A stretch of 64,000 bases of DNA, taken from positions 124,001 through 188,000 of the forward strand of contig SKCR01023789.1 in assembly GCA_019454045.1 (NCBI GenBank), written 5' to 3'. This DNA is from Zanthoxylum bungeanum (lineage: Eukaryota > Streptophyta > Magnoliopsida > Sapindales > Rutaceae). The notes beneath the pieces were generated by a model. The model made no database searches and was not told where the DNA came from. It worked only from the letters and a program-made list of their open reading frames with translations. The translations under genes and the position numbers were made by a program. Below are positions 48,034 through 57,432 of this stretch, in pieces. How positions within the stretch are numbered: position 1 is the first letter of the stretch; each line of letters opens with the position of its first letter.

Positions 48034-48180
48034 TTTTTCCCCTACATTGGCGAGGGAAAAAAAATAGAAACAAGTGAAGTGAAGTGAAGTGATTGAGAGC
48101 AAGGGAAGAGTTTTGAGTTTGGTACTGGTGTTTTGTTGTGAAATTTTGGTTCCTTTGTTTATTTTTTTTATATAATAGCT
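48034..48180 (-). promoter_or_regulatory. 5' untranslated region and TATA box of the ARM-repeat gene
   Basis: On the minus strand TATATAA (rc of about 48169-48175) lies roughly 140 bp before the ATG, in AGCTATTATATAAAAAA context. The intervening sequence includes CACTTCACTTCACTTCACTT (rc of about 48073-48093), a CT-rich leader common in plant genes. Transcription probably begins near 48140. Confidence 0.6.
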
Positions 48181-48239
48181 GATGAAAAAGTGACAAAAGA
48201 GGGGGAATTGACAAGGATTACCCAATAACTTTTGTTAAT

Positions 48240-48890
48240 TACACAAATAATCCCACTCTCTAATTGCTTACTTTAATACTGTTGTGGGACAGGTAATGTT
48301 GAATTAGTGAGGCTGTCCATTACGACTATGTCATTTTACAAATGACAGAATAGATAGGTTTCATAATAATTTTTTAAATTTTAAATTAAAAATGTGTGAC
48401 CTAGTAAAATTGAGTCTCATAAGAGTCAAAGAAGATTAGAGATGATGATGGCCGGATATGGTACATGAATGTCAATATCTATACCAGCGACATTTAATCA
48501 ACAAGTATAAAAATTGCCCCTATCAAGCTTTTAACATACATGTGCAGGTCCTTATTCATATGGAAATTTTACTTCTATTTGAAAGGGGATGTCAATACTC
48601 CTACTTGACTCATCCAATCAATAGATATAAAAAATTATTTCTTTCATAATGTACTGTGACCTCACGACCCCATCCCCACAAGTATTTTTGCGATTCCTAG
48701 TAGAGACCCTATTTTACTCCTAAAATATCTTCATTTTCTCAAAAACTCTAATTCTCATGTTCTCGACTAGTTTGCGATAGTGGTGGTGACAGCGAAAGAT
48801 TTAGTTAAGAATAGAAAAATATTTGTACTCTCTATTGATACAATTTATCATACATGTTAGTTGAATGGTTTAGATATATGTATTGGAATC
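48240..48890. other. Intergenic sequence upstream of the ARM-repeat gene
   Basis: No gene recognised. Two weakly similar stretches, GTCAATATCTATACCAGCGACATTT (48472) and GTCAATACTCCTACTTGACTCATCC (48591), both followed by AATCAA.A, suggest a roughly 120-bp ancient duplication. It may contain the gene's distal promoter. Confidence 0.45.
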
Positions 48891-48898
48891 CTTATACC

Positions 48899-49663
48899 TA
48901 GGGGTGGGCGCAGTTCCATATTTTACGGTTCAGATTTTTTACCTCTCAAACCAAACCATTAAATAACGGTTTGGTTCGGATTGAAAATTTTTTAAACCAA
49001 CGGTTTACGGATTGGATCGGTTCGGTTTACGGATTAATATATTTAAAATAATTTTTCATCCACTTAAGTGAAGACAAAAAAAAAAAAAAAAAAACACTAG
49101 TTTATCCAACAAATAGTATGAAGTGCTATGGTGTAAGCTGTGACTCCATGGAACACATGCACTTCATTAAGAATTGAAAACTGAGGCACAATTCATTCTT
49201 GTATGTTTTTAAAAATTACCTTGAATAATGATGCTACCATCATTCTAATTAAGAGACAAATTCAACATCTTACTTTCAAGAATAATGATGCTATCATAAA
49301 ACAAAAAATTTAAGAATAAAAGTATTAACAAATAAATTGAAGAATAAAAGTATTAACAAATAAATATATTAACAAAAAATTTAAGAATAAAAGTATTAAC
49401 ATACTAATAAAAAGAAAACATAGAATAAAATTAAAAGAAAAATAAAAAAAATTTTATAAAAATATATAATTTTTTTAATTATAACGGTCCGATTCGGTTT
49501 AACAGGTGCGGTTCAGATTAGCCCCTGAACCGAACCGTAAACCGTTTGGGGTGGGCCAAATCGAATCGCAAACCGAACCGTTAGAAAAAAAACCATAAAT
49601 TCAATCTGATTTGATTCGGTTTGCTGTTTGGTTCGGTTCGGTCGGTTTTTTTGTCCACCCCTA
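48899..49663. mobile_element. hAT-type MITE with 8-bp target duplication CTTATACC
   Basis: 765 bp bounded by TAGGGGTGGGC and GTCCACCCCTA. CTTATACC occurs immediately outside both ends (48891-48898 and 49664-49671). Subterminal regions are dense in GGTTCGGTTTACGG and its complement; the interior is AT-rich with an A run at about 49078-49095. It encodes no protein and would depend on a hAT transposase in trans. Confidence 0.93.
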
Positions 49664-49929
49664 CTTATACCATACTTGACTTGTTACCATCTTTAGACCC
49701 AACGGAGGCAACAATAGTATGAGGTGGTGGCGTTGGCGGAAAATTCATAACTTTTCAACTTCTCTCAATCCATCTATCTCATAAATGAGTCCATCACAAA
49801 TACATATTTCTCAACCCCATAAAAAATTATAAATCTGTATTGGCTTAAAAAAAAATAAAATAAATTTTCTTTAAATCTTTTAAAAAATAATGGCGTGTTA
49901 CATGTTTGAATTTTAAATAATGGCATGTT
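49664..49929. other. Unassigned sequence between MITE and LINE remnant
   Basis: AT-rich; no feature recognised. Confidence 0.4.
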
Positions 49930-50541
49930 ACAAGTATTCAGCCTGAAATAGCAGCTTTGATGATCACTTCCATCACGATGAGGAGATTATCATAACCCTA
50001 AACTCAATTCCAGAAAACAAAGCTCCTGGGCCAGAAAAGTTTTCCTCCATTTTCTTCAAAAAAAAGCTTGAGGTCTTATAGGCTCGGATTTCTTCTCCGC
50101 CATCCATTACTTTTTCTTGATAGGTAATATCCCCTGCTGTATCAACTCTATGACTATTGCTCCTAGTCCCCAAAATGGAGAACCTAGATAGTCTAAACGA
50201 CTATCGACCCATTTCATGTTGCACAGTAATATACAAGTGTATTTATAAGATCTTGAGTGGCAAGATTAAAACAACTTTTTCAGACATCATTAGCTTAAGG
50301 TGCCTTCGTTCCGGGACGTCTCATCTCGGATAACGTTATGCTCTCAGGAGCTGCTATGAAATTATCATCTTATTGGGCCACCGAAGTGTGTCTTGAAAGT
50401 GGATATTCATAAAGCTTTTGATACCATTCGTTGGGATTACATCATTCAAGCTCTTCATGTAATGAGTTTCCCTATCATGCTTGTTGATTGGATCTCTAAG
50501 TGCATCATTACTGTTAGTTCCATTTTTATTGGTAATGTCCG
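49930..50541 (+). pseudogene. LINE (L1-type) reverse transcriptase remnant
   Basis: Across shifting plus-strand frames it reads a KAPGP-like block (NSRKQSSWARKVFLH frame-shifted near 50010-50050), LVPKMENLDSLNDYRPIS (about 50163-50213) with the first C of the CC-x-V-x-Y-K block following, and KILSGKIKTTFSDII. Then come GAFVPGRLISDNVML (50300-50345) and KCVLKVDIHKAFDTIRWDYI (50390-50450), followed by SFPIMLVDWISKCI. These are the ordered blocks of plant non-LTR reverse transcriptase: N-x-RPIS, Q-G-A-F-V-x-G-R, and D-[LIM]-x-KA-[YF]-D. Many frameshifts and stops occur. The later YADD block, RNase H and the poly-A end are absent, and the sequence stops at the LTR near 50542. Confidence 0.85.
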
Positions 50542-50873
50542 TGACAAAACAAGTTCAATTGAGTTGTAATAAGTCTTGAATAACTTGGAGCAATTGGACT
50601 GGTTTTTGGCTAAGTTGGAGCATTTTCGTTAGTGCTGCTTTCGTTGCAGTGTTCGCACGTGTGGCGTTAGTGTCACGTTCTCCATTGGGTTCAAATAAAA
50701 TATTCCAGAGAGCAAACGTTCATGGTACGTTTGAGGAAATATTCAAACAAAACATTCCAGGGAGCAAGCATCCGTGGTGCGTTCCAGTAGCGCTCGAACG
50801 AGTTTTTCCAGTAAGCACGCGTTCGTGGTGCGTTCGATTAATCATTCAAACGCGACTACGATCTGAACGTGTT
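50542..50873 (+). repeat. Copia-like LTR, left part (split by a Tekay LTR)
   Basis: It begins near TGACAAAACAAGTTCAATTG and continues GTTGTAATAAGTCTTGAATA. The part beyond the Tekay insertion is 53684-54230. It contains three imperfect tandem units at 50700-50850. LTR identity is inferred from layout (promoter, pyrimidine-rich leader) and remembered similarity, so it is moderate. Confidence 0.5.
50700..50850. repeat. Three imperfect ~50-bp tandem units in the copia-like LTR
   Basis: Units start ATTCCAGAGAGCAAACGTTC, ATTCCAGGGAGCAAGCATCC and TTTCCAGTAAGCACGCGTTC, each followed by (A/G)TGGT(A/G)CGTT. Arrays of this kind in U3 can act as transcription-factor sites. Confidence 0.75.
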
Positions 50874-53683
50874 TGTAACATCCCCGATCCGGAGATGTTA
50901 CCGGCAGGGGATAGCGGTACTAACCCCATAAGCCTCTAACTTCCTGAATGTATTCTAAACTATACAAATGCAATGTCATGCATGGAAACTATAACTCAAT
51001 TTAAAATACTTTTATTTCTCATGTATGTGTACTCTAAATACTTTTTTTACAAACATTAACAAGTACTTATAAAGACTCATACTATACTAGTGCATACAAG
51101 AAACTTTTACTTTTACACTGACTGGACTCTCATGCTATAGGACTCAATGCTGGTGGACTCTTTCCCTGGTGACTGCATCAGTATCCGTCCTCCTGAGCTC
51201 ATCCTCCTGGAATTCCTGCAAAACAAATACTGCGAGTGAGGGGTTAGATCGTCGTACGATCTAAGTGAGTGGACTAAAAATTGAAAACTGATAAAAATCT
51301 TTTAGTTTTAAAATCATATTTTTTTAAATATTTTTACATAAAAACTTTATTTATGAAAACTGTTCATCTTTCTGAAATCTGTCTTTAAAACACTAGTTTC
51401 TGAAAACTCTTTACTAAAGTCTGACTTTTGAAAACTATGTACTGATGTTCTGAAAACTGGTAACTGAAAATACTCGATGCCCAGAACAACAGCTGAACTG
51501 CAGCATCTCTAAAAACTGATGGTACTAGATGCCCAGGACAACAGCTCAACTACGGCATCTCTGAGGCTGGTGGTGCCCTACGTCCAGGACAATAACTCAA
51601 CTGGCAACGTAGAGCTCTACACCTAGGACAACAGCTCAACTGGCAGTGTAGCCACCAAATAGAATTTCGGGGATCTGTCAACCCTATTCCTGCTCGAGGA
51701 TCTGAGAGCGTCCCCTCAGTCTTCCACATGTGCACATGTCTCTGAATTCGTCAATTCCACTATGTCTCAAGTTACATACTGGGGTGAGGTTTTACCTCAT
51801 GTCCCGAAAGAAAAGAACATAAACATATACTGAAAACTTATATCTCGAGCTGAAATATCTATTTCTCCATAAACTTCTTAATCATGCTGAATCATATATA
51901 ACATAAATACAAACTTGGCTAACGCCCTATTTGTTGAAAAGTAAGTCTGATATTCAGAAATACGAGATAAAAATCAAGAAAAATGGAAAGTGTCCACTCA
52001 CTGATTTAGAAACTGGCTGTATCTACTTCACGATGTCGAAGTGAGTCGCGGTTCCTGTCGATAATCTATAATCGATAAACTTTATTAGAATATAAGTTGT
52101 GGGATATGTTTCCGATCAATAAATAGAATATGCAATGCATGCATACTTGACTTTGCTGAGTTAATAACTGATAAGCGTGGTCTATGAATTTTTACGGACT
52201 GAGGTTTGAAGTTACACTAGTGCGGAAAGAGAAATTTAGATTCTACGGGTCGCTAAGAATTCACTGCTCAACACCTCACTTTGAAAATTCACTGCCACTA
52301 ATCGGGAATGAATCTGAAGCTAGAATTTTAATAGAATGGTCCTTAATGTATGTAGTTTATGATGGTTTTTACGGATCTTGATTCTGACTTCAGGGACTCA
52401 CGTTATAAGCTCAAGTTCAAGGGCTGTTCAGCAAAAACAAAACTGGGCACAGGGGCTGTAGGTTGCCCGACTTCAAAAATTCGATCTGATCTCATCTTTA
52501 GTCCAAAAATTCTAAAATTTAGATATGTTACACCTCTATGTGTCTATTTTATCCAAAATTTTACGGTTCATTAATCGGACTTATAAAACTCAAGTTACGA
52601 GCGTCCAAGCATAGGCTGTCCGAAATGGGACAGAATCGACTTCACTCTCTAACTCCCTTATCTCACCATCTTATTAGCATTCCTTATTACACTCAAAACA
52701 AGCTATTATCAAGCATAATTAGCTCACAAATACAATTCCCCAACATATCCATAAAAATCATCAAAGACTTTAATTTCTATCAATCTTCAAGTTCTCAACC
52801 CAAGCAAATTAAACTTATGTTATATCTTTTTCTTATACATGAAACACATTAATTTATTAGCCAATCATCAAAGATAACTCCCCCAATCAAGCTAATGAAA
52901 TTCGGCCCTTACTTATTCTTACACCTTAACATATTTCAACCAAAAACTATTCTAAACAACTCCAAAACAAGTATAGATGCTCAATTTTTTTGCTCAACAT
53001 CCTTAAACAACAAAGCCCCAATTTCGTAGGGTTCCTTAATGTGAAGATTCAAGTGATGAATGCATGCTTATTTGCTAAAATAAGAAGAAGAAAAATGAGG
53101 AGGAAGCTTACTTGACTAATAAAAACATGAGAACTTTTCACCATTCTTCTCAAAATTCGCTTGAGTAAGAAAAGATGGAAAACTTGTTGTGGAGTTGCTC
53201 CCCACGTTTTTTTTAGCCTTTTTGAGAGATGAGTGAATAGTATTCTATGTAAAGAAGAGAGGCTGATTTGTATGTTGTAATTGGGTGGTCCACAACTTGC
53301 CACATCACCCAAATTCTAGCAAATTCCCGAACTCACTGTAGCAGTTGCGGTAATTATAATTTTTGACCCATTTCTGGTCCATATTTGGGAAAAGTTTCAA
53401 TGCGGAAGTTGTAGCTCTCTGTCTTAGCTTTGCGGTGATATAAAATTCATAAAAATTGGAGATTTTACGAAAAAGTTAGAGCCCGATTACTAAAGACTAT
53501 TTGGAACAGTTGTAAGCTAAGTTCCGCGTCGAAATTTCAAGGGATTTACCAAATGTCCCAAATGCCATTTTTTTTGAGCACGTACTTGCTCCAACATAAT
53601 TCATATCAAGTATTATACCTTCGTACTGTAATGATCGTCAAATTATGGTAAAGTACAAGTCGCCGGGGTCACCGGATGTTACA
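50874..53683 (-). mobile_element. Tekay/Del-type gypsy LTR, minus orientation, no interior
   Basis: 2810 bp bounded in plus sense by TGTAACATCC and GGATGTTACA, a perfect 10-bp terminal inverted repeat. Its 3' half matches the plus-oriented LTR at 54900-57432. Shared stretches in LTR sense include GGGGTTAGTAC.GCTATCCCC(T/C)GC and GTCCACTCACTTAGAT, which fixes minus orientation. Flanking pentamers GTGTT and ACCTT do not match, so it is a solo-like LTR without a clear duplication. It contains a four-hairpin array (51476-51651). Confidence 0.82.
51476..51651 (-). repeat. Four-hairpin array, minus-oriented Tekay LTR
   Basis: Units at 51476-51507, 51527-51560, 51578-51612 and 51617-51651 share a core close to CAGGACAACAGCTCAACTG. 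Each is flanked by its own complementary arms: GATGC/GCATC, AGATGCC/GGCATCT, CTACGT/ACGTAG, CTACAC/GTGTAG. Units 1 and 3 add an inner CAG/CTG or CCAG/CTGG stem. Arms differ between units yet always pair. Confidence 0.85.
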
Positions 53684-54230
53684 ACCTTTTCCAATCTTTT
53701 CACTTTGAAAAAACCCTAAATCTTCACCCTACCTATAAATAGAACATGTAGCCACCATCCCCAAGTGTTGAAACATAATTCCTTTGAGCCAAAATCCTTC
53801 AAAGCTTTCAACCTTATTTGATTCCACCATTGAAGACTTCTTTCTCTTCTTGTATTATTTGTTAATGATGAGAATCCTTCTTTGATAAACCTTCAACACA
53901 ACCTAACCCAAAATTCCTTTTAAGAGTTCTCAAGGAGGAAGTTTGGTACTCGGAGTTCCGGCGCTCAGAGTTGCAGAGACAATCCGCTCAGAGACTTCAG
54001 AGGTTCTAAAGAAAACTGTGGGCTACGAGTTTGAGGAGTTCATTGAGTTCTTGCAGTCTAGAGGTACTTGAGTCGGTAGAGTCACCACCATAGGTCTTGA
54101 CCATCGCTATAAGTTTTTCTCTATGTAGTAGATTGGACAGGTAGCCGAGATACCCGGAGTGATTTTTTACTCGCATGAGTTTTCCACTTCGTCACCAAAA
54201 TTATTGTGTTGATTTTGTGTGATTGCTTTT
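53684..54230 (+). repeat. Copia-like LTR, right part
   Basis: It continues 50542-50873 after the Tekay LTR. It has a TATA box (CTATAAATAG, about 53733-53742), then leader-like sequence with repeated CTCAGAG..TT motifs (53965-54005), and ends at the next LTR start (54231). No primer site follows. Confidence 0.5.
53734..53741 (+). promoter_or_regulatory. TATA box, copia-like LTR
   Basis: TATAAATA lies within CCTACCTATAAATAGAACATG, about 490 bp before the LTR's right edge. Confidence 0.55.
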
Positions 54231-54625
54231 TGTTGGACAATTATGACCCACAACATCTCTATTTGTAAAAGATATGATGTTTTTGTACAAATTAACTATG
54301 TGACAAAGGAAATTGCTCTTTTATCATTTTATAATTGGATTACTTTGATATATATAAATGATAAAATTCCATATGATTAGTACTGATTAATAAGATATGA
54401 GACAGTATTAATCCACGAAAGGTTTAATCATTAAATATCCCTAGTCGTAGTATTATCGAGACTGGACATCGATAATGCGGAATGGACTAGTATTACACTT
54501 GTGCGCGTTATGAAAGCTTAACGACATAATTCTCATATATTTAAGTATTGGATACTTACGCAAGTGTGATATGAGGTTCTGTTAGCCGTTGGATTGGGAA
54601 CAACTTTGCTCTGGATAGACCTATC
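54231..54625 (+). repeat. LTR fragment of the same copia family as 5759-9445
   Basis: It starts TGTTGGACAATTATGACCC and follows the minus-strand LTR 7706 downward through TTTTTGTACAAATTAACTATG, ATTATCGAGACTGGACATCG and GTGTGATATGAGGTTCTGTT, ending near CTCTGGATAGACC (about 54615). The rest of the LTR is missing, and sequence of a Tekay interior follows. Confidence 0.85.
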
Positions 54626-54639
54626 AGAAACCAGCTAAT

Positions 54640-54899
54640 AAGATTTTGCTCATGTTAAGGAACCATGAGGCATAAGTGAAAGTCTATAAAGAAGAGATCT
54701 TAGAAGCAAGAGTATAAGGAATAAGTGGAACGAATAGAAGGACAATAATCACGAAGTACTCAGCAGAATTATTATAGAATAAGGACCTAAGAAGATAGAT
54801 CAAGTAACTCATAAGGATAGAAACTAGAAGATCAATAAGACCACGAGTTAGACGCCAAAGAGGATTCGAGGACGAATCCTATTTAAGGGGGGGATAATT
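54640..54899 (+). pseudogene. 3' end of Tekay/Del pol with polypurine tract
   Basis: The last readable part is GFEDESYLRGG followed by TAA, the usual C-terminal ending of Tekay/Del chromovirus pol (FEDE...GG). It is followed by the polypurine tract AAGGGGGGGATAATT (54885-54899) directly before the LTR. The preceding 230 bp are purine-rich and decayed, with no certain chromodomain. Confidence 0.7.
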
Positions 54900-55318
54900 T
54901 GTAACGACCGGTAGAAAATACTACTACCTATGACGATACTATTAACGGGACAAAGGAACGTAAAATAAATCATGTGGTGATTCAAGTACAATTATAAAAA
55001 GGCTTTGGGAATGATTGTAAGATTTCTCGAGGTCCCGAGAAGAAAACTGCACCGTATGCCCTTTCGAACTATAAATGGTATTTAGGGCATAACTTTTTCA
55101 TACAAACTCGGAATTTTATGAACTTTATATCATCGGAAATCTTAGACCGAGACCTACAACTTTCGTATTAAATATTTTTCCAAATCGGACCAAAACTAGG
55201 TTAAAAATACGAGTCAAAAGCTGAGTGAATAGTGATTTCGGGCCAAAGTGTAAGAATCTCAATATTTCTCAAAGTTTCTACACTCTTCCCTAACTTGTAA
55301 AATATCCAAAGGGTTCAC

Positions 55319-55326
55319 TATATAAA
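55319..55326 (+). promoter_or_regulatory. TATA box, plus-oriented Tekay LTR
   Basis: TATATAAA within TTCACTATATAAAGAGGC, about 420 bp into the LTR. A purine-rich leader with AAGAAGAAGAAG runs follows. Confidence 0.65.
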
Positions 55327-56530
55327 GAGGCAACTATTCCCCAATACAAAAGATAAAAACCGAATTTAGAGAGAAAGAAAGAGAGCAGACCGTGAGAGGA
55401 ATGGAGGGAAAAGAAAAGAGGAAGAAGAAGAAGAAGAAAACTGGAAGAAGAAGAAGAAGGAAAAGAGAGGGAAAAAATAAAGAGGCTTGACTTCCATGGA
55501 GGACTTGGAAACTAAAGGAAAAAGAGGAGAATGGAGGTGAGATTCCATTACCTAAATCTTGGATTTTTGGTTTTATTAATATAAAAGACTTGATTATGAT
55601 GATTAACATGTTAAGATTTTAGTTAATAATGATTTTGAAATGATTGGGTATTATCTTAAGTGTTTTAGATAATTTTGGGTTAAATTTCCAAGTTTGTTAA
55701 TGTGATAAGAATGATGAGGATTGATGAGTGTTGATAATTATAAGTGGGTTGAAGTGGTAGATTGAATAATATATTTGTTTAGAAGTGTGTTAGGGATGAG
55801 AAGATAGTTTTGGGTTTTGTAAATTTTGGGGTTGGGTTTGTCTTCAGCAGGGCAGAAATCTGCCCAGGAAGACGACCCAGCGTCGCGACGCGCAACCTGT
55901 GCCGCGTCGCGACGCTGAAGCCAGAAACCGAAAAATTTGTTTCTCGCATGATTCAAAACCAGAACTTTACCAGACCAGTTCTAGACCCCCAGTATCACCC
56001 TATCACGAGAGAATTCACCTTTTAGGAACTTGTATAAATCATATACACCTTCCATAATCAAATTATGACTATTATAAGTCTTAAGTAAATCCATAAAAAA
56101 GATATTCCACTAGATCGATTCTAATCAATTTCCGATCATAGATTATTCGCAGGAATTGTAGTGTCATTTGATCAAGGAATCCGGTGCCAGCTAAGTTCAG
56201 AACTGTGAGGGGACATATCTCTTTTCTTGATTTTTATATTGTAATTTTATCATACTTATATTTTACGCTTTAGGGCGTTAGAAACTTTTATTCTCAGATA
56301 TTATACTTTTCTTTTCAGTTATTATTATATATAGTTTTTATTTAAGAAATGAAATGATTTTGCAGAGATCCGTATATACAGATTTAAACTTTAAAGTATG
56401 ATTTTATGTTTTCGGGGCATGAGGTAAAACCTCACCACAGTATGTAACTTCAGACACAGTTGGAATTGACAGATATAGAGAGCTTGTGCACATGTTGAGG
56501 ACTGAGGGGACGCTTTCAGATCCTCCAGTT

Positions 56531-56783
56531 GGGTTAGGGGGACGGCGATACGTAACGCCCCTAGACCCTAGTTTGAGCTTGGGTGGTAGCATAGATCCGC
56601 ACCCCCAGCTCCAGTTTGTGGCTTGGGGGACGGCGATACGTAACGCCCCAAGACCACCAGATTATGAGACAGTAGTGGCATGCTTTGGGGGACGGCGACA
56701 CGTAACGCCCCAAAGTCATGGATTTGCATTGCTGGCTCCAGTTAGGCGTATGGGGGACGGTGATACGTAACGCCCTCATACGT
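56531..56783 (+). repeat. Four-hairpin array, plus-oriented Tekay LTR
   Basis: Four copies of the 17-base core GACGGCGATACGTAACG (one or no changes) at 56541, 56629, 56691 and about 56755. Each is enclosed by different complementary arms: GGGTTAGGGG/CCCCTAGACCC, GTGGCTTGGGG/CCCCAAGACCAC, CATGCTTTGGGG/CCCCAAAGTCATG, and GGCGTATGGGG/CCCTCATACGTCC. In every unit the right arm has one unpaired base at the same place. The core itself is near-palindromic around TACGTA. Confidence 0.9.
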
Positions 56784-57432
56784 CCAGGTTTTCAGACTAA
56801 GAAATAGATTTCAGAAAAGTTTTCGGTTTTCAGACTTTCAGTATACAGTTTTCTTTTCAGATTTTCAGTATAAGGTTTTCAGAGTTTTAGAATCCAGATT
56901 TTTAGCAAATAGTTTTCAGAAACCAGATTTTCAGAAATAAATTTCAAAAGAAATAGAGTTTTTATAAAAGATATTTCTAAAAGTATGATTTTAAAGTTAA
57001 AAATACTTTTACTTCAGTTTTCAGTTTTAGTCCACTCACTTAGATTATATAGCAATCTAACCCCCCACCAGTTTTTAGTTGTTTGTAGGGATTCCAGGAG
57101 GACAAGCTCGGGAGGATGGATACTGATGCAGTCGCCAAGGATGGAGTCCACCAGTACATGAGTCACAAGCATAAGGGTCCACTTCAAAGTCAAAGGGTTT
57201 ATATGCATTTCCCGATGTGGTAGTCATTTTAAGTGTCTGTTAAAGTATTGTAAAAAAGAATCATTCATGAGTATGCATTTATAAGTAATAAGTATTATAT
57301 ATTGATTTAGTTAAAGTCTATATGCTTGACACTGCATAAGAATAGTTTGTAATACAGTCAGAGAGTCAGAGGCTTATGGGGTTAGTACAGCTATCCCCTG
57401 CTGGTAACATCTCCCAGATCGGGGATGTTACA

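Larger units (their letters stand above)
54900..57432 (+). mobile_element. Tekay/Del-type gypsy LTR, plus orientation
   Basis: 2533 bp from TGTAACGACCGG to GGGGATGTTACA, with the polypurine tract on its left, so it is a 3' LTR. A TATA box (TATATAAA) lies at 55319-55326, followed by a GAAGAA-rich leader (55372-55480). Its right edge falls inside Athila protease sequence (57433). Its 3' third carries a four-hairpin array (56531-56783). Confidence 0.88.

Noticed and set aside
50874..53683. Calling the minus-oriented Tekay LTR a clean solo LTR
   Set aside because: The ends are perfect inverted repeats but the flanking pentamers GTGTT and ACCTT do not match, so the history is not settled.
55334..55609. 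Minus-strand ORFs rich in Phe and Ser in the Tekay LTR
   Set aside because: Produced by the GAAGAA-rich leader on the opposite strand. No real protein.
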